From: Riptortus pedestris
Taxonomy: Eukaryota > Arthropoda > Insecta > Hemiptera > Alydidae
Assembly (NCBI GenBank): GCA_019009955.1
Contig: CM032233.1
Coordinates: 92,605,001 to 92,669,000 of the forward strand
DNA: 64,000 bases
Direction of reading: 5' to 3'
Shown here: one piece after another, positions 35,052 through 48,096 of the stretch
Layout of the letters: every line of letters begins with the position of its first letter
Numbering within the stretch: the first letter of the stretch is position 1
Notes under the pieces: generated by a model
What the model saw: only the letters and a program-made list of their open reading frames with translations
Database searches by the model: none
Told to the model about the DNA's origin: nothing
Made by a program: the position numbers and the translations under genes

Positions 35052-35335
35052 ATGGGAGAGGGAATTCGAAAATTCATAATATCTCCGTTATGAGTTGTAT
35101 GGAAAAATGTTATAGAACTATTCTTGTTAAACTATTAATGTCCTACAATTGTTTGTCTACACAGGTTTTTGTATCTCAAATATTAAGAAAGTTCTTGTCA
35201 ATTATTATTTTCAGCATCAGTATAACCTTACTTCTACTCATCAGATTATTACTTAGAAATGTAGAATATATGTTGAGATGAGATCAATAGTGTGTTATAG
35301 CCGCATGTGGGAAATCTAGTAGTTATGACAGCAAT
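35052..35335 (+). mobile_element. HINE-A 3' fragment without hairpin
   Basis: TTCGAAAATTCATAATATCT, CCGTTATGAGTTG, ACTTCTACTCATCAG and GATGAGATCAATAGTGTG, then GCATGTGGGAAATCTAG. The terminal hairpin is lost. Confidence 0.55.
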
Positions 35336-35449
35336 ATTGTTACTTCCGTCGAATTTTCCCAGATGAATCGACATCCTACATTCAGTCGATGTTTCTAATT
35401 AATTAAATATATTGACAATTCCCGACATTTAGACTTGGAATAAAACCTC

Positions 35450-36358
35450 CCTGACATATTGGGGCTGCGTAAAATAAGCAGATTTCCCACGCAAAGGTTT
35501 ACAATAAATACATCTGGTTACACCAACGTGAATATTAAGTAAATACATACAAACTGTAATGAGAAATCTACCAGTCAATTTACAAGTTAATAATCTCAAC
35601 AACGGAAAGCGTGTGAATTGTAAAAAAAAAACAGGCCGCGGAGCTGAGTAGACTGATAGAAATATTCTTCACCGGAAAAAGAAGCAATCGATGAAATATA
35701 TCTGAATTTATCATATTAATTTTATTGAAAACTATTTACTATAGCTAGTGCTGTAATTTATAATGAATCAGAATAATTTGATCTCAATCACTCAGATTTT
35801 AGAAATAAAGGGGGGGGGGTAAACGGAACGTATTTGCATATATCTCACAAAGTAAAAGTTCAATGAATACAATATTTCGTATTTAACCTTTTAAAAAAGT
35901 GGTTCATGATATAACAGCTTATTATTAAAATGAAGTGAGTAGAAGTGGCGGTTTGCGAAAAACTATAAAAACCAAATATCTCGGTTAATACTCATGATAC
36001 AGAACATATGTGTAGAACAACAATTATAGATCATTCAATTTTAAATAAGATTGGTTCTATACAATTTTTTCGATCCGACTTATAGTAACTGAGATATTTC
36101 GAAATTCCTCCCTCTGGACGCTGCCCCACCCAAATTTTCCGATTTCAGCTATTAATGAACTTGATCTTTAATTTTACATAAAGCAAGTTTGGTAACGATG
36201 AAACAAAATTGGCGACCATTAGAGCGTGAACAGACAAAAATATACAGTTTTCAACGGTCCTCTTTTTCTTCATCACATTTGTAAGATTCATGGATTTTTT
36301 TTCGAAAATCGCGTCATAATTACGACGTCAATAGCTGATAGGGGAAATCAGCTAGAAA
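35450..36358 (-). mobile_element. HINE-A, long subfamily, nearly complete
   Basis: Begins in a degraded hairpin (TTGGGGCTGCGTAAAATAAG, CAGATTTCCCACG). It carries the long interior (poly-G at about 35812). It ends TACGACGTCAATAGCTGAT, AGGGGAAATCAGCTAG. The microsatellite site is reduced to ACAAAAATATACAG. Confidence 0.7.
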
Positions 36359-37374
36359 AACGACATTTCTGCTAAAAGGAAGATTTCGATGCAGAGCAGT
36401 GTTTTCAAATTCCTATTGTAAGAGAACGTTACTTGAACTCTTTCCAATGGCAATGTTATCAATGGACTTCAGTCCTTAGTTAAACGTTAGCAATCAATTA
36501 AGCAACCCAATACCGCTTATGGAACTTCTACAGCAGTTAGTGAAATAGATTTTTCGATTCTTGATTTTCAGTTATTACGAAAAGGCTCGGAGGATAGGAG
36601 AATGGATGAGTGAGAGGAAACGGGAGATAAAGGTGGATGTCATTATAGGACGAGCGGAAAGGGCTGGATATAGGTTACCGTGTATAGCCTTGCTAAATCT
36701 GAGGTTCTTTATGCCCCTGCTGTATTTTTATTGAAATCTATAGATTAGCCCACTCCATCCTAATAGCTTTTGGTTCTCTCTAGAGGTGCTTCCAAGACTT
36801 CGACCATTCCTCATCTCTTTCTGCTCCAGTTTGTAGCACGAATTGCAAGAGAACTCTTTCCTTCCGCAATGATATTCCATCTATATAAATATTTTTAACC
36901 CGCGAGCATCGGTCCCTCGAAGGTGTATGGGATGATTACCCTTCTTCTTTTAGTCTATAGACTTAATTAAATATAAGTAATAAGTTATCTGAACATCTAA
37001 TAATAAATAATATAATTGGAAACACTATACTTGAAAAAGTAAAGCAGGATTGGTACCTAGGAAGCATCATTAACAGTAGCTCTTTCCGGGGTCTGGCATG
37101 ACACACTAGTGAACAAGAAAGTACTACTCACTCCCTTAATAATTAAGTCAAGAGAAAATGTGTAGAACATCAATTGTAGAATCATTAACTAAACAAGACT
37201 TGACCTATAAAAGTTTTAGTACTAAAACTACTAAAACTAAAATTGTTGTTGTTGTTGTATAGGGTTTAAGGGCGAAAAACTACCAGGTTATCATCGCCCT
37301 GTAATATTTATAATTCACATTTTGGTATCCTCATCCATATCGCCATTTTAACAATATAAACGAGGGTACGAGCA
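36359..37374. other. Noncoding, nothing recognised
   Basis: No gene. A short (TTG)n run lies at about 37240. 36590-36960 is partly pyrimidine-rich and may contain another copy of the dispersed pyrimidine repeat. Confidence 0.35.
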
Positions 37375-38060
37375 ATTGCACTTTAAATTTCTTATCTTAA
37401 AACTAAAATTAACGAAGATATTTAGAATTTACAATTCCCCCTATTCCGTGTCCGATTTCAGCTATTGACTAATATGCTTTTTAGTGTCGAATAAAACAGT
37501 TAAATATCTAGTATGGTATATAAAAATAAACATTTTCTACGTAAGAATGTATAATCTTATTTTATGACACCATCACACAATGTATTTGCATGTACCACTC
37601 ACTGTAAAAGTTCAAAAGAAAACAATATTCTGCATTTACTCTTAGAAAAAAGTGCTTCATGAAATAACTGCTTATTGTTATCAGGACGTGAGTAGGAGTG
37701 GGGGATTACAAAAGGCTGAAACTTAATAAATGCAAATATTTCAGTTAACAGTCAAAATAAAGAAAATATTTGTAAAACAGTTTTACGCAATTAGATTTAC
37801 AATATGATTAACTATAAAACTTTTCAATCCGATTTTTAATAATGGAGATATTTGAATTTTTCAAAATTATCCCAGTCTAACCCCCCCCCCCTTCACCTGG
37901 TCTGATAACAGCGTGATCTTTAGTTTTGCATGAAACACTTATAGCGTTTAGAGGTAGCGTCGGTGGACTTTTGATTTTTTTTTAGAAAATCGTGCGAGTA
38001 GTAGAACCTCAATCTTTAAGTAGAACCTCTACTTTTCTTTAAATGGCTTTAGAAAAGGTC
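37375..38060 (-). mobile_element. HINE-A, diverged, two partial interiors in tandem
   Basis: CGTGTCCGATTTCAGCTATT at 37446 and a second equivalent (CACCTGGTCTGATAACAG) at about 37893 show two copies of the interior in the same orientation. The terminal part (GAAAATCGTGCGAGTAG) is eroded. Confidence 0.5.
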
Positions 38061-38169
38061 AAAATTTTCAGTCATCAATGTTTACTGAATATGGAGTATG
38101 GTATAGATCAAATAACAATTTTCAAGATAGATTGAAATATAAATCTATATATGTATATAGAAATAGGTT

Positions 38170-38445
38170 AAAATTTAAAACGGACTTTATTTCATCATCT
38201 CCTAGGTTGAATCGATGGACATTTGAGAATGTTTTTCGAAAATCGGGTCATGTGTACGACCTCAATAGCTGCTATTGAAATTTGCTAAAATTTCAATTGA
38301 TGACATCATCACAGAACGTGTTTGCATGCAATAGTTCAATGAAAACCATGTTTGGTATTAATTCTTCGAATGAAGTGGATAACGGTTTAACAGCTTATTA
38401 TTATTATGACTTGAGTAGGAGTGGGAGTTTACAGATGGATGAAAT
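38170..38445 (-). mobile_element. HINE-A fragments abutting a complete copy
   Basis: ACGGACTTTATTTCATCATC, GGTTGAATCGATGGACATTT and CCTCAATAGCTGC form an eroded palindromic end to about 38290. Then long-subfamily interior (GATGACATCATCACAGAACG, GACTTGAGTAGGAGTGGGAG) continues to the next insertion. Confidence 0.5.
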
Positions 38446-39082
38446 GAAGTCCGTCACGCAGGGGCTGCGTAACCTAAGCAGATTTCCCACGTGAAATTTT
38501 ACAATAGAGAAATCTGCCTAATAACAGCTGTAGTAGTAAGAAACCTCTAAACCTATTCACGAGGGACGAATAGTTACGAAAATGGCCGCCAGAGCTCACG
38601 GCAGGAAAGTCCGAACATAGCCACTGCTGCCGAGCACATGCAGAATACAAATGCAAATATCTCAGTTAATATTCAAGATAGAGAATAAATGTATAGAACA
38701 ATATTTATAGTAAATTTAATTTGCAATGAGATTGGTTCTATACAATTATTCGATCTGATGCATAATAACGGAGATATTTCGAATTTTCGAAAATCCTCCT
38801 CTCTACCCCCCCCTCCCACTGGTCCGATTTCAGCCGTTAACGAACTTGATCTTTCTTTTTACATAAAACGACTAAATATCGAGTTTGGTAACGATCAAAC
38901 CAAAATTGCGACCGCTAGAGCGGTAACAGAAAAATATATATATATATATATATACAGTTTTGAACGGACCTCATTTTCGACATCTACTAGGTAGGATCGA
39001 TGGACATTTGAAAAAATATTTCGAAAATTCCGTCATGAGTACAACCTCAATAGCTGATTTTACCTAAGGGAAATCTGCTAAA
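38446..39082 (-). mobile_element. HINE-A, complete, short subfamily
   Basis: Starts AAGTCCGTCACGCAGGGGC, TGCGTAACCTAAGCAGATTT and CCCACGTG. Ends GGGAAATCTGCT. (TA)n at 38934-38953. AAATG is found on both sides, which is either a short target duplication or microhomology. All conserved blocks are present and it is a good reference copy (637 bp). Confidence 0.85.
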
Positions 39083-39641
39083 TGTGTATGATAACAGATA
39101 GACATAAGACTGGAACAGTCTGAGGGGGAAAATAATTTGACTAATGAGGTGAGGGGTGGGGGAGGATTTGCCGAATAAGATTTTTCTTCCTAGTATCGGA
39201 ATGGCTGAGGGATATTTATATAAGGATTATAATGAAGCTAACTATATTCTAAGAGGGAGAGATCCTTATAGGCCTACAATGTAGGCGGCAGCCTATTATC
39301 TCCTAGCACAACTACCCCTATAGCCTTATCCACTCCACGCATGTTGCGACTCGCCAATGTTTTCCGACCTCATAACCGCCGTATTACTAACTTCATAAAT
39401 TTAAATATTTCGGAGATTCGCAACATCGGCGATATTGGTACGATATGTTACGAAATAGAAAACAACTAATAGAATATAATTGCACTAAAATGTAGAAAGC
39501 AGCAAAGGAAAACTAAATCCCCCAAAGAATGAAATAGGTAACAACAAAGTACTACAAAACACAAAAAAAGAGACCAAGAAAGAATAAAAATTTGTTAAAT
39601 AAATAAATAAATACATTGTTAAATATATAAATGTGTTACCA

Positions 39642-39643
<2 letters not shown>
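39083..39643. repeat. Pyrimidine/purine-rich dispersed repeat, plus spacer
   Basis: 39130-39300 (GGAATGGCTGAGG, TATAATGAAGCTAACTATAT, AAGAGGGAGAGATCCTTAT, CCTATTATCTCC) is an inverted match to 42770-42935. It is an uncharacterised dispersed element. The rest is AT-rich. Confidence 0.5.
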
Positions 39644-39683
<40 letters not shown>

Positions 39684-39689
39684 GTAACT

Positions 39690-40609
39690 AACGATATAGT
39701 TAGTTAACGAAATTAAATATAACGATATTTCGTTTCCTAATGGGTTTTCGGCAAATATGCAAATAACAAATGTTGTTTATTTATTTAGAGTAACTTTTGT
39801 TATATACACTTTTTTCGTATACTGAATTATAAACGAGATATAGACTAAAACCAATAGCGGAAGTGAACAATTTTATTTGGGACAAAAGACCCAACCGAAA
39901 TAAATAAAACTCGGTATGTGTATTAGCACTAACGCTTTCATTATAATAAGCCATACCAACATTTCTAGGGACGGGCAGGAGTGGGGGTTGTAAGGGAGGC
40001 CTGAATTTAAAATAGCGGTATTTCGTTTTCTATTCGTTTTTCGACAAATATGAACATAACAAAAGTTGTTTATTTTGTTATTTAGAGTAACTTTTGTAAT
40101 ATTCATTTTTGTCTTTTAAGAATGTATAAACGAGATATACACTATAAACTAAAGCGGGAGACCACTATTTTATTGGGCGCTAACGATTGAACCGAACTTA
40201 ACAAAACACGGTATGTCAATTACCATTAATTCTTCCATGATTATAAGCTATATTAAAGTGTTAAGGTTAGACCGGGAGTGGGGGTTATAAGGGAAGCCTG
40301 AAATAAAAATTCGCGATATTTCATTGTCTATTTGTTTCCACAAACATGCACATAAAAAAAAAAAAAAATGTTTTCTTTGTTATTTAGATTAACTTTTTTT
40401 TTTTATACATTTCTCCAGGAACAATGTGTGGAGCAAGTAATTTGCGTAGAAATATTCATATGCTCAAGAATTTATTTCAATTTGAACTATGAGGTACCTC
40501 ACCTGGAAAAATTAATGCCAACAACGGGTATTAACCCTAAACACTGGGACGGGTAAAGATCAAATACAAAGGGAAGAACAAATTCAAATATTGGGTCCAG
40601 AATAATATA

Positions 40610-40610
<1 letters not shown>
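39690..40610 (+). mobile_element. Helitron fragment with three internal units, eroded 3' end
   Basis: Units begin at about 39772, 40085 and 40381 (GAGTAACTTTTGTTATATAC and variants, about 300 bp apart). 40524-40556 (ACGGGTATTAACCCTAAACA) is the inverse of 8795-8825, just inside the Helitron 3' end. The terminal hairpin and CTAG cannot be recognised. Confidence 0.55.
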
Positions 40611-40612
<2 letters not shown>

Positions 40613-40660
<48 letters not shown>

Positions 40661-40662
40661 GG
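40613..40662 (+). repeat. (TA)n microsatellite
   Basis: TA tract with TG interruptions, at the place where the Helitron terminus would be expected. Confidence 0.9.
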
Positions 40663-40840
40663 CACACAACCTCTCACCTCACCATCTCTATTCCTTCTCT
40701 TACAATAGGAATTTCATAACACTTTTAGCTGATTTTCGCTAAGGCAGATCAGGCAGGTTGTGCTCATGGCGCGATTTTCGATACATCTCTTCAAATGTCT
40801 ATTGACCCTGCCTAGCAGATGACGAAAATGAGGTCCGCTT

Positions 40841-40909
<69 letters not shown>

Positions 40910-41211
40910 GCTGTCGCAATATTTGTCAGACCGTTACCAAACTCGTGATATAATCAATTTATGTAAATAGAAAGATCAAGTTCGTTAACGATTGAAATCG
41001 GACTTGTGGGAGTTTAGAAGGGGAGAATTTCGAAAATTAAAAATATCTCCGTTGTTAATAGTCGGATTGAAAACGGGTATATAACTTATCTTATTGAAAA
41101 TGTAACGTTCTATAAATGTTTTTCTATACGGGTTTTCTGTAATATGAATATCAATCGAGATATATGGATTTTTTTTATTTTCCATCTTTGAGTAAACCCC
41201 CACTCCTACTC

Positions 41212-41491
41212 TTTTTTTTCCTTTTTTTTTGTGGCTCCTGGCACTAGTTGTGTCATTGCCACTTTATCGTCGCTTGGGGAAAAGGGTTACCTTAATTCAA
41301 CTTTTTTACTTAATGAGACATGTTCTTCCATTCCTTTATGAAACTTTTAAATGCATTTGTGTTTTCCTTTGTGCTGACCATATCCGCAGGCTCGGGTGAA
41401 TAATTATATACTCCTCGCATCAGATGGATTCTTGCCGCATCATATTTTGGACAACTGGTGAGAACATGCATTGCTGTTTCCTCGATCTCTC
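41212..41491 (-). mobile_element. 5'-truncated LINE insertion with 13-bp target-site duplication
   Basis: On the minus strand the fragment codes for the C-terminal end of a LINE polyprotein, has a short 3' UTR and ends in an A-rich tail (the T-rich 41212-41230 on the plus strand). CCCACTCCTACTC occurs at 41199-41211 and 41492-41504. Poly(A), 5' truncation and a long duplication are the signature of target-primed reverse transcription. The target is HINE interior. Confidence 0.85.
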
Positions 41492-41495
41492 CCAC
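41310..41495 (-). pseudogene. C-terminal fragment of a LINE reverse-transcriptase polyprotein
   Basis: The 61-residue frame begins in the target duplication and reads MGEIEETAMHVLTSCPKYDA, ARIHLM. The ETxxHxLxxCPxYxxxR pattern is the C-terminal Cys/His motif that follows the reverse-transcriptase or RNase H region in jockey, R1 and related LINEs. It then ends within about 35 residues (FKSFIKEWKNMSH). Only the extreme C-terminus is present because the insertion was 5'-truncated. The Met is fortuitous. Confidence 0.7.
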
Positions 41496-41910
41496 TCCTA
41501 CTCATGTCATATTAGCAATAAGCAGTTATATCATAAACCCCTTAATTCCATGGTTAAAAAGAAACCTGGGTTTTCATTGAAGTTATGCTTCTGAGATAAA
41601 TGTTGTGAAGTCGTCATCAATTAAGAGTTTTCTTTCTGTACTCCAATTTTTTTACTTTAACTATACCATATTTAGCCGTTTCATTCAACACTGAAGATCC
41701 TATTTGCTACTGGCTAAAATTGGGGGTAGAATAGTGAGGAGATTAGAGAGGGAGATTCGAAAATTCAAAAGATTTCCGTTATTATAAGTTGGATCGTAAA
41801 ATTTTATATAACCAATCCTGTTAAACTATTGATGTTCTACAATTGTTGTTCAATACATTTTGCGTGCAGCAAACAGTAATCCCCCTCCCCTACCTTCTAC
41901 TCATCGCTTT

Positions 41911-42584
<674 letters not shown>

Positions 42585-42690
42585 GTTACATTGAAATTGA
42601 GAGTGTGGTGTGAGGAGATCACAAGTGTGTTATACTAGCACGTTGGAAATCTTCTTAGTTTACGCAGCTCCTGCATGACGGACTTTTTTG

Positions 42691-43135
42691 AATATTTAAA
42701 GTTTGTTAGGGGTGTTGTATGTTAGTTGTGAGAGGGTGCGGAAAAGAGAGTATGTAATTTACATGCTGGGAGTGGGTGAGGGGTAGATGGGCCCGGGGAT
42801 AATAGGCTATATAGCCAGCCGATAAGGAGCTCTCCCTCTCAGAATACAATTAGCTTCATTATAGCCCGCCTTATATATATATATATATATATAGATATAT
42901 ATATATATATATATATATATATTTCTCAGCCATTCCCATGTCATAAAGGAAAGTTGGATTTGGTAAATCCCCTCCCCCTGCCCACTGACTGATCCCCTTG
43001 AATATTTGCCCACCATAGTATAAAACACCGAGCTGAAGGGTTGTCTTCGCAAAGTCCTCAAGTGACCACATATCGCTCGTCATCTCGAAAAGTACTCTTC
43101 AGGGCCAATTTTTGGTTTTCAGATTTAAACGAAAT
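42691..43135. repeat. Dispersed purine/pyrimidine repeat with (TA)n
   Basis: 42770-42935 is the inverse of 39130-39300. (TA)n lies at 42872-42922. The minus frames at 42807-43083 are shadows of the repeat and the TA tract. Confidence 0.5.
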
Positions 43136-43139
43136 TGTT

Positions 43140-43248
43140 CGTTTTGGAAGATTTTCTTTAAGGGAAGTAAGCAATTGTGGTCGTAGTCAAGGCACGATTT
43201 TCGAAAAATATCCTCAAATGTCCATCGATCAAATGAGTTCCGTTCAAA

Positions 43249-43296
<48 letters not shown>

Positions 43297-44014
43297 ACTG
43301 ATCTAGAGGTTGCAATTGTTGTTTTATCGTTACCAAACTCGATATACAAGCGTTATATTTAAAAATTAAAGGCCGAGTTTGTTAATGGCTGAAATCTTAC
43401 TGGTGGGAAGGGAGGTTTAGAAAGGGAGAATCTTAAAAAATTGAAATTTTTCCGTTATTTTGCGACGGATAAAAAAAAAGTGTAAATTCATTTTTCCTTA
43501 AATGTAGTTATTCATGTATATTTCCCCCCACTCCTACTGTAGTTCTAATAACATTAAGTTGTTATAACATAAACCTCTTTAATCTAAGCACAAATTACAA
43601 ATATTTACTCCATGGGACGTTATGCGAGATACATTCATGATCAATTAAAGTTTTGCGTTCTTGTTTCATAAATAATCATTTTATCTGTATCGACCTCGAT
43701 ATTTAACTGTTTTATTCAAACGATCATATCTACGATTTTCAAAATTCGAACGAGGAATAATTAGAAATTTCAAAATATCTTCGTTATTATTAGTCGGACC
43801 GTAAAATGTTATAGAATCAAACTTATAAAACTAGTGATACGCTACTATGTTTGTTCTATGACGTTTTTCGTAACCCAAGTAATAAGCGAATCCCTTCCTA
43901 TTCCTTCTTTCTTTCATTCAGCCTTCACTAACGCCCCTCCTACTAATCCCCCCCCCCATAGAAATAGAAAATATGTGGTGATGTGAGATCACGTGTGGCA
44001 TTGCAGCACGTTTG
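43140..44014 (+). mobile_element. HINE-A, diverged, ends in the minisatellite
   Basis: Left palindrome AGATTTTCTTTAAGGGAAG, then TTTTCGAAAAATATCC and TCAAATGTCCATCGATC, and (TA)n at 43253-43291. Two partial interiors follow, then GATGTGAGATCACGTGTG and GCAGCACGTTTG. Where the terminal GGGAAATCTGC and hairpin should follow, the 43-bp array begins. Confidence 0.6.
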
Positions 44015-45998
44015 TCAATTTGCTACTATGTAAGGGGGCAAAGTCTGAGGAGCATCAATTGTCTACTACTAGGAAAGAGGACAGACACTGAGAGACAACT
44101 ATATCCTACTAGTAAGGAAGGGGGCAGAGTCTGAGGAGCATCAATTTTCTACTACTAGGAAAGAGGACAGACACTGAGAAACAACTATATGCTACTACTA
44201 AGGAAGGGAGGCAGAGTCTGAGGAGCATCAATTTTCTTCTACTAGGAAAGAGGACAGACACTGAGAGACAATTATATCCTACTACTAAGGAAGGGAGGCA
44301 GAGTCAGAGGAGCATAAATTTTCTATTACTAGGAAAGAGGTCAGACACTGAAAGACAACTATATGCTACTACTAAGGAAGAGGGGCAGAGTCTGAGGCGC
44401 ATAAATTTTCTATTACTAGGAAAGAGGTCAGACACTGAGAGACAACTATATGCTACTACTAAGGAAGGGAGGCAGAGTCTGAGTGGCATCAATTTTCTAC
44501 TACTAGGAAAGAGGACAGACAATGAGAGACAACTATATGCTACTACTAAGGAAGGGGGGCAGAGTCTGAGTGGCATCAATTTTCTACTACTAGGAAAGAG
44601 GACAGACACTGAGAGACAACTATATGCTACTACTAAGGATGGGGGCAGAGTCTGAGTGGCATCAATTTTCTACTACTAGGAAAGACGACAGACACTGAGA
44701 GACAATTATATGCTACTGCTAAGGAAGGGAGGCAGAGTCTGAGGAGCATCAATTTTCTACTACTAGAAAAGAGGACAGACACTGAGAGACAACTATATGC
44801 TACTACTAAGGAAGGGGGCAGAGTCTGAGTGGCATCAATTTTCTACTACTAGGAAAGAGGACAGACACTGAGAGACAACTATATGCTACTACTAAGGAAG
44901 GGAGGCAGAGTCTGAGGAGCATCAATTTTCTACTACTAGGAAAGAGGACAGACACTGAGAGACAACTATATGCTACTACTAAGGAAGGGGGCAGAGTCTG
45001 AGTGGCATCAATTTTCTAGTACTAGGAAAGGGGACAGAGCCTGAGTGACAACTATATGCTACTACTAAGGAAGGGGGCAGAGTCTGAGTGGCATCAATTT
45101 TCTTCTACTAGGAAAGGGGACAGAGTCTGAGAGGTCTCAATTTGCTACTACTAAGGAAGGGGACAGAGTCTGAGTGGCATCAATTTTCTTCTAGTAGGAA
45201 AGGGGGCAGGCACTGAGAGACAACTATATGCTACTACTAAGGAAGGGGGCAGAGTCTGAGTGGCATCAATTTTCTACTACTAGGAAAGAGGACAGACAAT
45301 GAGAGACAACTATATGCTACTACTAAGGAAGGGAGGTAGAGTCTGAGGAGCATCAATTTTCTACTACTAGGAAAGACGACAGACACTGAGAGACAATTAT
45401 ATGCTACTGCTAAGGAAGGGAGGCAGAGTCTGAGAGGTCTCAATTTGCTACTACTAAGAAAGGGGGCAGAGTCTGAGTGGCATCAATTTTCTACTACTAG
45501 GAAAGGGGACAGAGTCTGAGAGGTCTCAATTTGCTACTACTAAGGAAGGGGACAGAGTCTGAGTGGCATCAATTTTCTACTACTAGGAAAGGGGACAGAG
45601 TCTGAGAGGTCTCAATTTGCTACTACTAAGGAAGGGGACAGAGTCTGAGTGGCATCAATTTTCTACTACTAGGAAAGGGGACAGAGTCTGAGAGGTCTCA
45701 ATTTGCTACTACTAAGGAAAGGGGACAGAGTCTGAGAGGTCTCAATTTGCTACTACTAAGGATGGGGGCAGAGTCTGAGTGGCATCAATTTTCTACTACT
45801 AGGAAAGGGGACAGAGTCTGAGAGGTCTCACTTTGCTACTACTAAGGAAGGGGGCAGAGTCTGAGTGGCATCAATTTTCTACTACTAGGAAAGGGGACAG
45901 AGTCTGAGAGGTCTCAATTTGCTACTACTAAGGAAGGGGACAGAGTCTGAGTGGCATCAATTTTCTTCTAGTAGGAAAGGGGGCAGAGTCTGAGAGAC
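44015..45998 (+). repeat. 43-bp minisatellite, about 46 units, dimeric higher-order structure
   Basis: The units are 43 bp (some 44). Type A carries GGCAGAGTCTGAGTGGCATC and AATTTTCTACTACT. Type B carries GGACAGACACTGAGAGACAA and CTATATGCTACTACT. Type C carries GGACAGAGTCTGAGAGGTCT and CAATTTGCTACTACT. From the start to about 45045 the array is mainly A-B dimers of 86-87 bp. From about 45100 it is mainly A-C dimers, with A-B units re-entering at about 45190-45420. The periodic minus-strand frames (44304-44609, 45237-45443) exist because some dimers are 87 bp. Confidence 0.95.
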
Positions 45999-47296
45999 AA
46001 CGGGAGTAGAGGCTCAAGTTATTAGGTATTAAGTAAAATTTTAGAAATGATTACAAACATTTTTATTAGAAAGGTTATATACTGCATCACATGCAATGTG
46101 CAGGATAGCCTCAATGGAAGGTAGCTAAATTCTATGGAGATGCTGAGAAGGACAGAGCTTTCCAACTTTGGAATAGTTATTTCAGAGGTTAATTAAACTT
46201 AGGAGAAATAGCATCCGTTAAATATAAAATTACGTCACAATTGTCATGACGGCGTTAAGAGCGAGAGGGCCCAAGGAAGTGATATTTTATAAAAACACGA
46301 AAGGGCTGATGAGAAGTGTTTTCCTATCGAAAACCAAAATAAACACGCCCCTTAATTGGAGGCACCACACCAAAATTCACTCCACTCATTCGACGCATAC
46401 ACCCTTCTCATTAAAATTGATAAAAGCTATCTCCATCTGAGACCATTCAGTATAATTAGTGAACCAACTATTTCTACCAAAAAAATATACCCTAGCTATA
46501 GAGTAACGGCTAAAATTTTATTTGGCGAAATGCCCACTACGCAATTTATTGGATTTCTCAAAGGCGTACGTTCCCGTGAATGTGAAAACTTGATATCCAA
46601 GGAACCCTGCCATGTTTCCTCTTATTGAGACTATACAACAACAATGGCATAATGAGGTAGTGAGAATTGTACCAGTGCCCAAAATACTTAGGTAGCCGCC
46701 CCTCCGTAGCTCTTAGCATGCAAAAGTCACCTAAATATAGGTATTAGCAAGTATACTCGTACAACTTCAATGTACCTCCTATCATATGTTACTTCTAGCA
46801 AACATCCGCTCTGCTGATCACACCACCATTAGCGTTTATTTAATTTATAATGATAATAATAATTTAAATTATAATATTTAATTAGTTTTCCAGTTTGGGC
46901 GCCAATTAAGTATAAAGAAAGTATAATAGCTGTTTTCAAAGCTTTCTGTTGTCTAGAGCTATTGGGGAAAGGACAAGGTTTGAAAAAAGGCATGGAATTA
47001 TAAATGCATTGTGCCAGTATGAATTCAAGAATTCATATGTCAAAAGATAACTAAGATTCACAACTATGTTGTTGATTGTTATAACCAATAAAACGAAAAA
47101 CAAAACTGGTTTTTCACTTGAAATAAGACTGTTTCAAAAAGTCCTTAACCACAGCACGGAGTGCTATTGAAACCGCATCCCTCCATTCTCTACGTGATTA
47201 AAGGAATTATTGTAATCTCGAAATACTCCGTTTTCAGATTTCATCGGAACTTTTTTATCTTATTTGATGTTTTAACAATTTTGTTTGCATAACTCC
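45999..47296. other. Noncoding, nothing recognised
   Basis: No element end. Two overlapping frames at 46246-46440 and 46356-46628 (64 and 90 residues) lack recognisable motifs. I would not call them genes without homology support. Confidence 0.3.
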
Positions 47297-47756
47297 AAAA
47301 GTCCGTCACGCAGGGGCTGCGTAAACTAAGCAGTTGTCTCGCATGAAATTTTACAATACAGAAATCTGTCTACTAATAACAGTAGTAGTAACGAATCTCA
47401 AAAACAATTCACGAGGGATGAACAGTTACGGAAACAGCCGAACTAGCTTTCGGCGGAAAGTCCCGAATATAGCCGACTTCTGATGGCCACACATACTTAA
47501 TACAAATGCAAATATTTCGGTTAATATTCAAAATAGGGAATAAATGTATATAACAATATTTATAGTACATTTAATTTGGAATAAGATCTATATACCTTTC
47601 GATCCGACGTATAGTAAGGGAGATATTATGAAATTTCAATATATATATAAAACTTTGGACGGACCTCATTTTCGCCATCGATGGACATTTGAAGAATAAT
47701 ATCGAAAATCGCGCCATGTGTTGACCTCCCATTAGGGAAATCTGCTAAAACGACAA
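47297..47756 (-). mobile_element. HINE-A, short, internally deleted
   Basis: Starts AAAAGTCCGTCACGCAGGGG, CTGCGTAAACTAAGCAG. The interior jumps from AGGGAGATATTATGAAATTT directly to a minimal TATATATATAAAACTTTGGA, so the G-run block is missing. Ends CATTAGGGAAATCTGCTAAAA, which lacks the left arm of the palindrome. 460 bp. Confidence 0.8.
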
Positions 47757-47893
47757 GCGTTAGAATGCTGGAATTTCATATTAGGACTATCCTACCCTGT
47801 AGTTGTGCACCTTGTTTTTGATCAAGTAGGAAGGTGTTTAGGGGGAAATGAAAAATGCCAGAATTCTCCGTACCTATCAAAGACATGAAGCGA

Positions 47894-47975
47894 ATTTGTT
47901 ATTTATTAACGTCAACTTTGTGCTACTAGGGCTAATTGGGACGGGTTATCTATAGTTTACCACCCTTTCTAGTAA
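47894..47975 (-). mobile_element. SINE fragment (3' part)
   Basis: TTATTTATTAACGTCAAC, GGACGGGTTATCTATAGTTT and ACCACCCTTTCTAG match the 3' half of the SINE at 52685-52919. Confidence 0.6.
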
Positions 47976-48068
47976 TATATTTTGTCTGTAATCGTTGAAT
48001 AATGGTAACATTACTTAACTGGAATGAGTGAAGAAAGTAAAAATTTTGCAATAGAGTAAAGAAAGTAA

Positions 48069-48096
48069 TCACTTTCTTCACAAGTGAAGAAAGTGA
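48069..48096. repeat. Perfect short palindrome
   Basis: TCACTTTCTTCAC, AA, GTGAAGAAAGTGA: 13-bp arms with a 2-base centre. Confidence 0.9.

Noticed and set aside
44304..45443. Repetitive-protein genes on the minus strand of the minisatellite
   Set aside because: The 29-residue periodicity exists only where dimers happen to be 87 bp. Other dimers of 86 bp break the frame.
44015..45998. CRISPR-like array of regular repeats
   Set aside because: The 43-bp units are contiguous, with no unique spacers, and the context is eukaryotic transposon DNA. It is a minisatellite.
46246..46628. Overlapping 64- and 90-residue frames as a small gene
   Set aside because: No recognisable motif, no splice or promoter support, and two frames compete for the same DNA. 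Left as noncoding until homology is tested.
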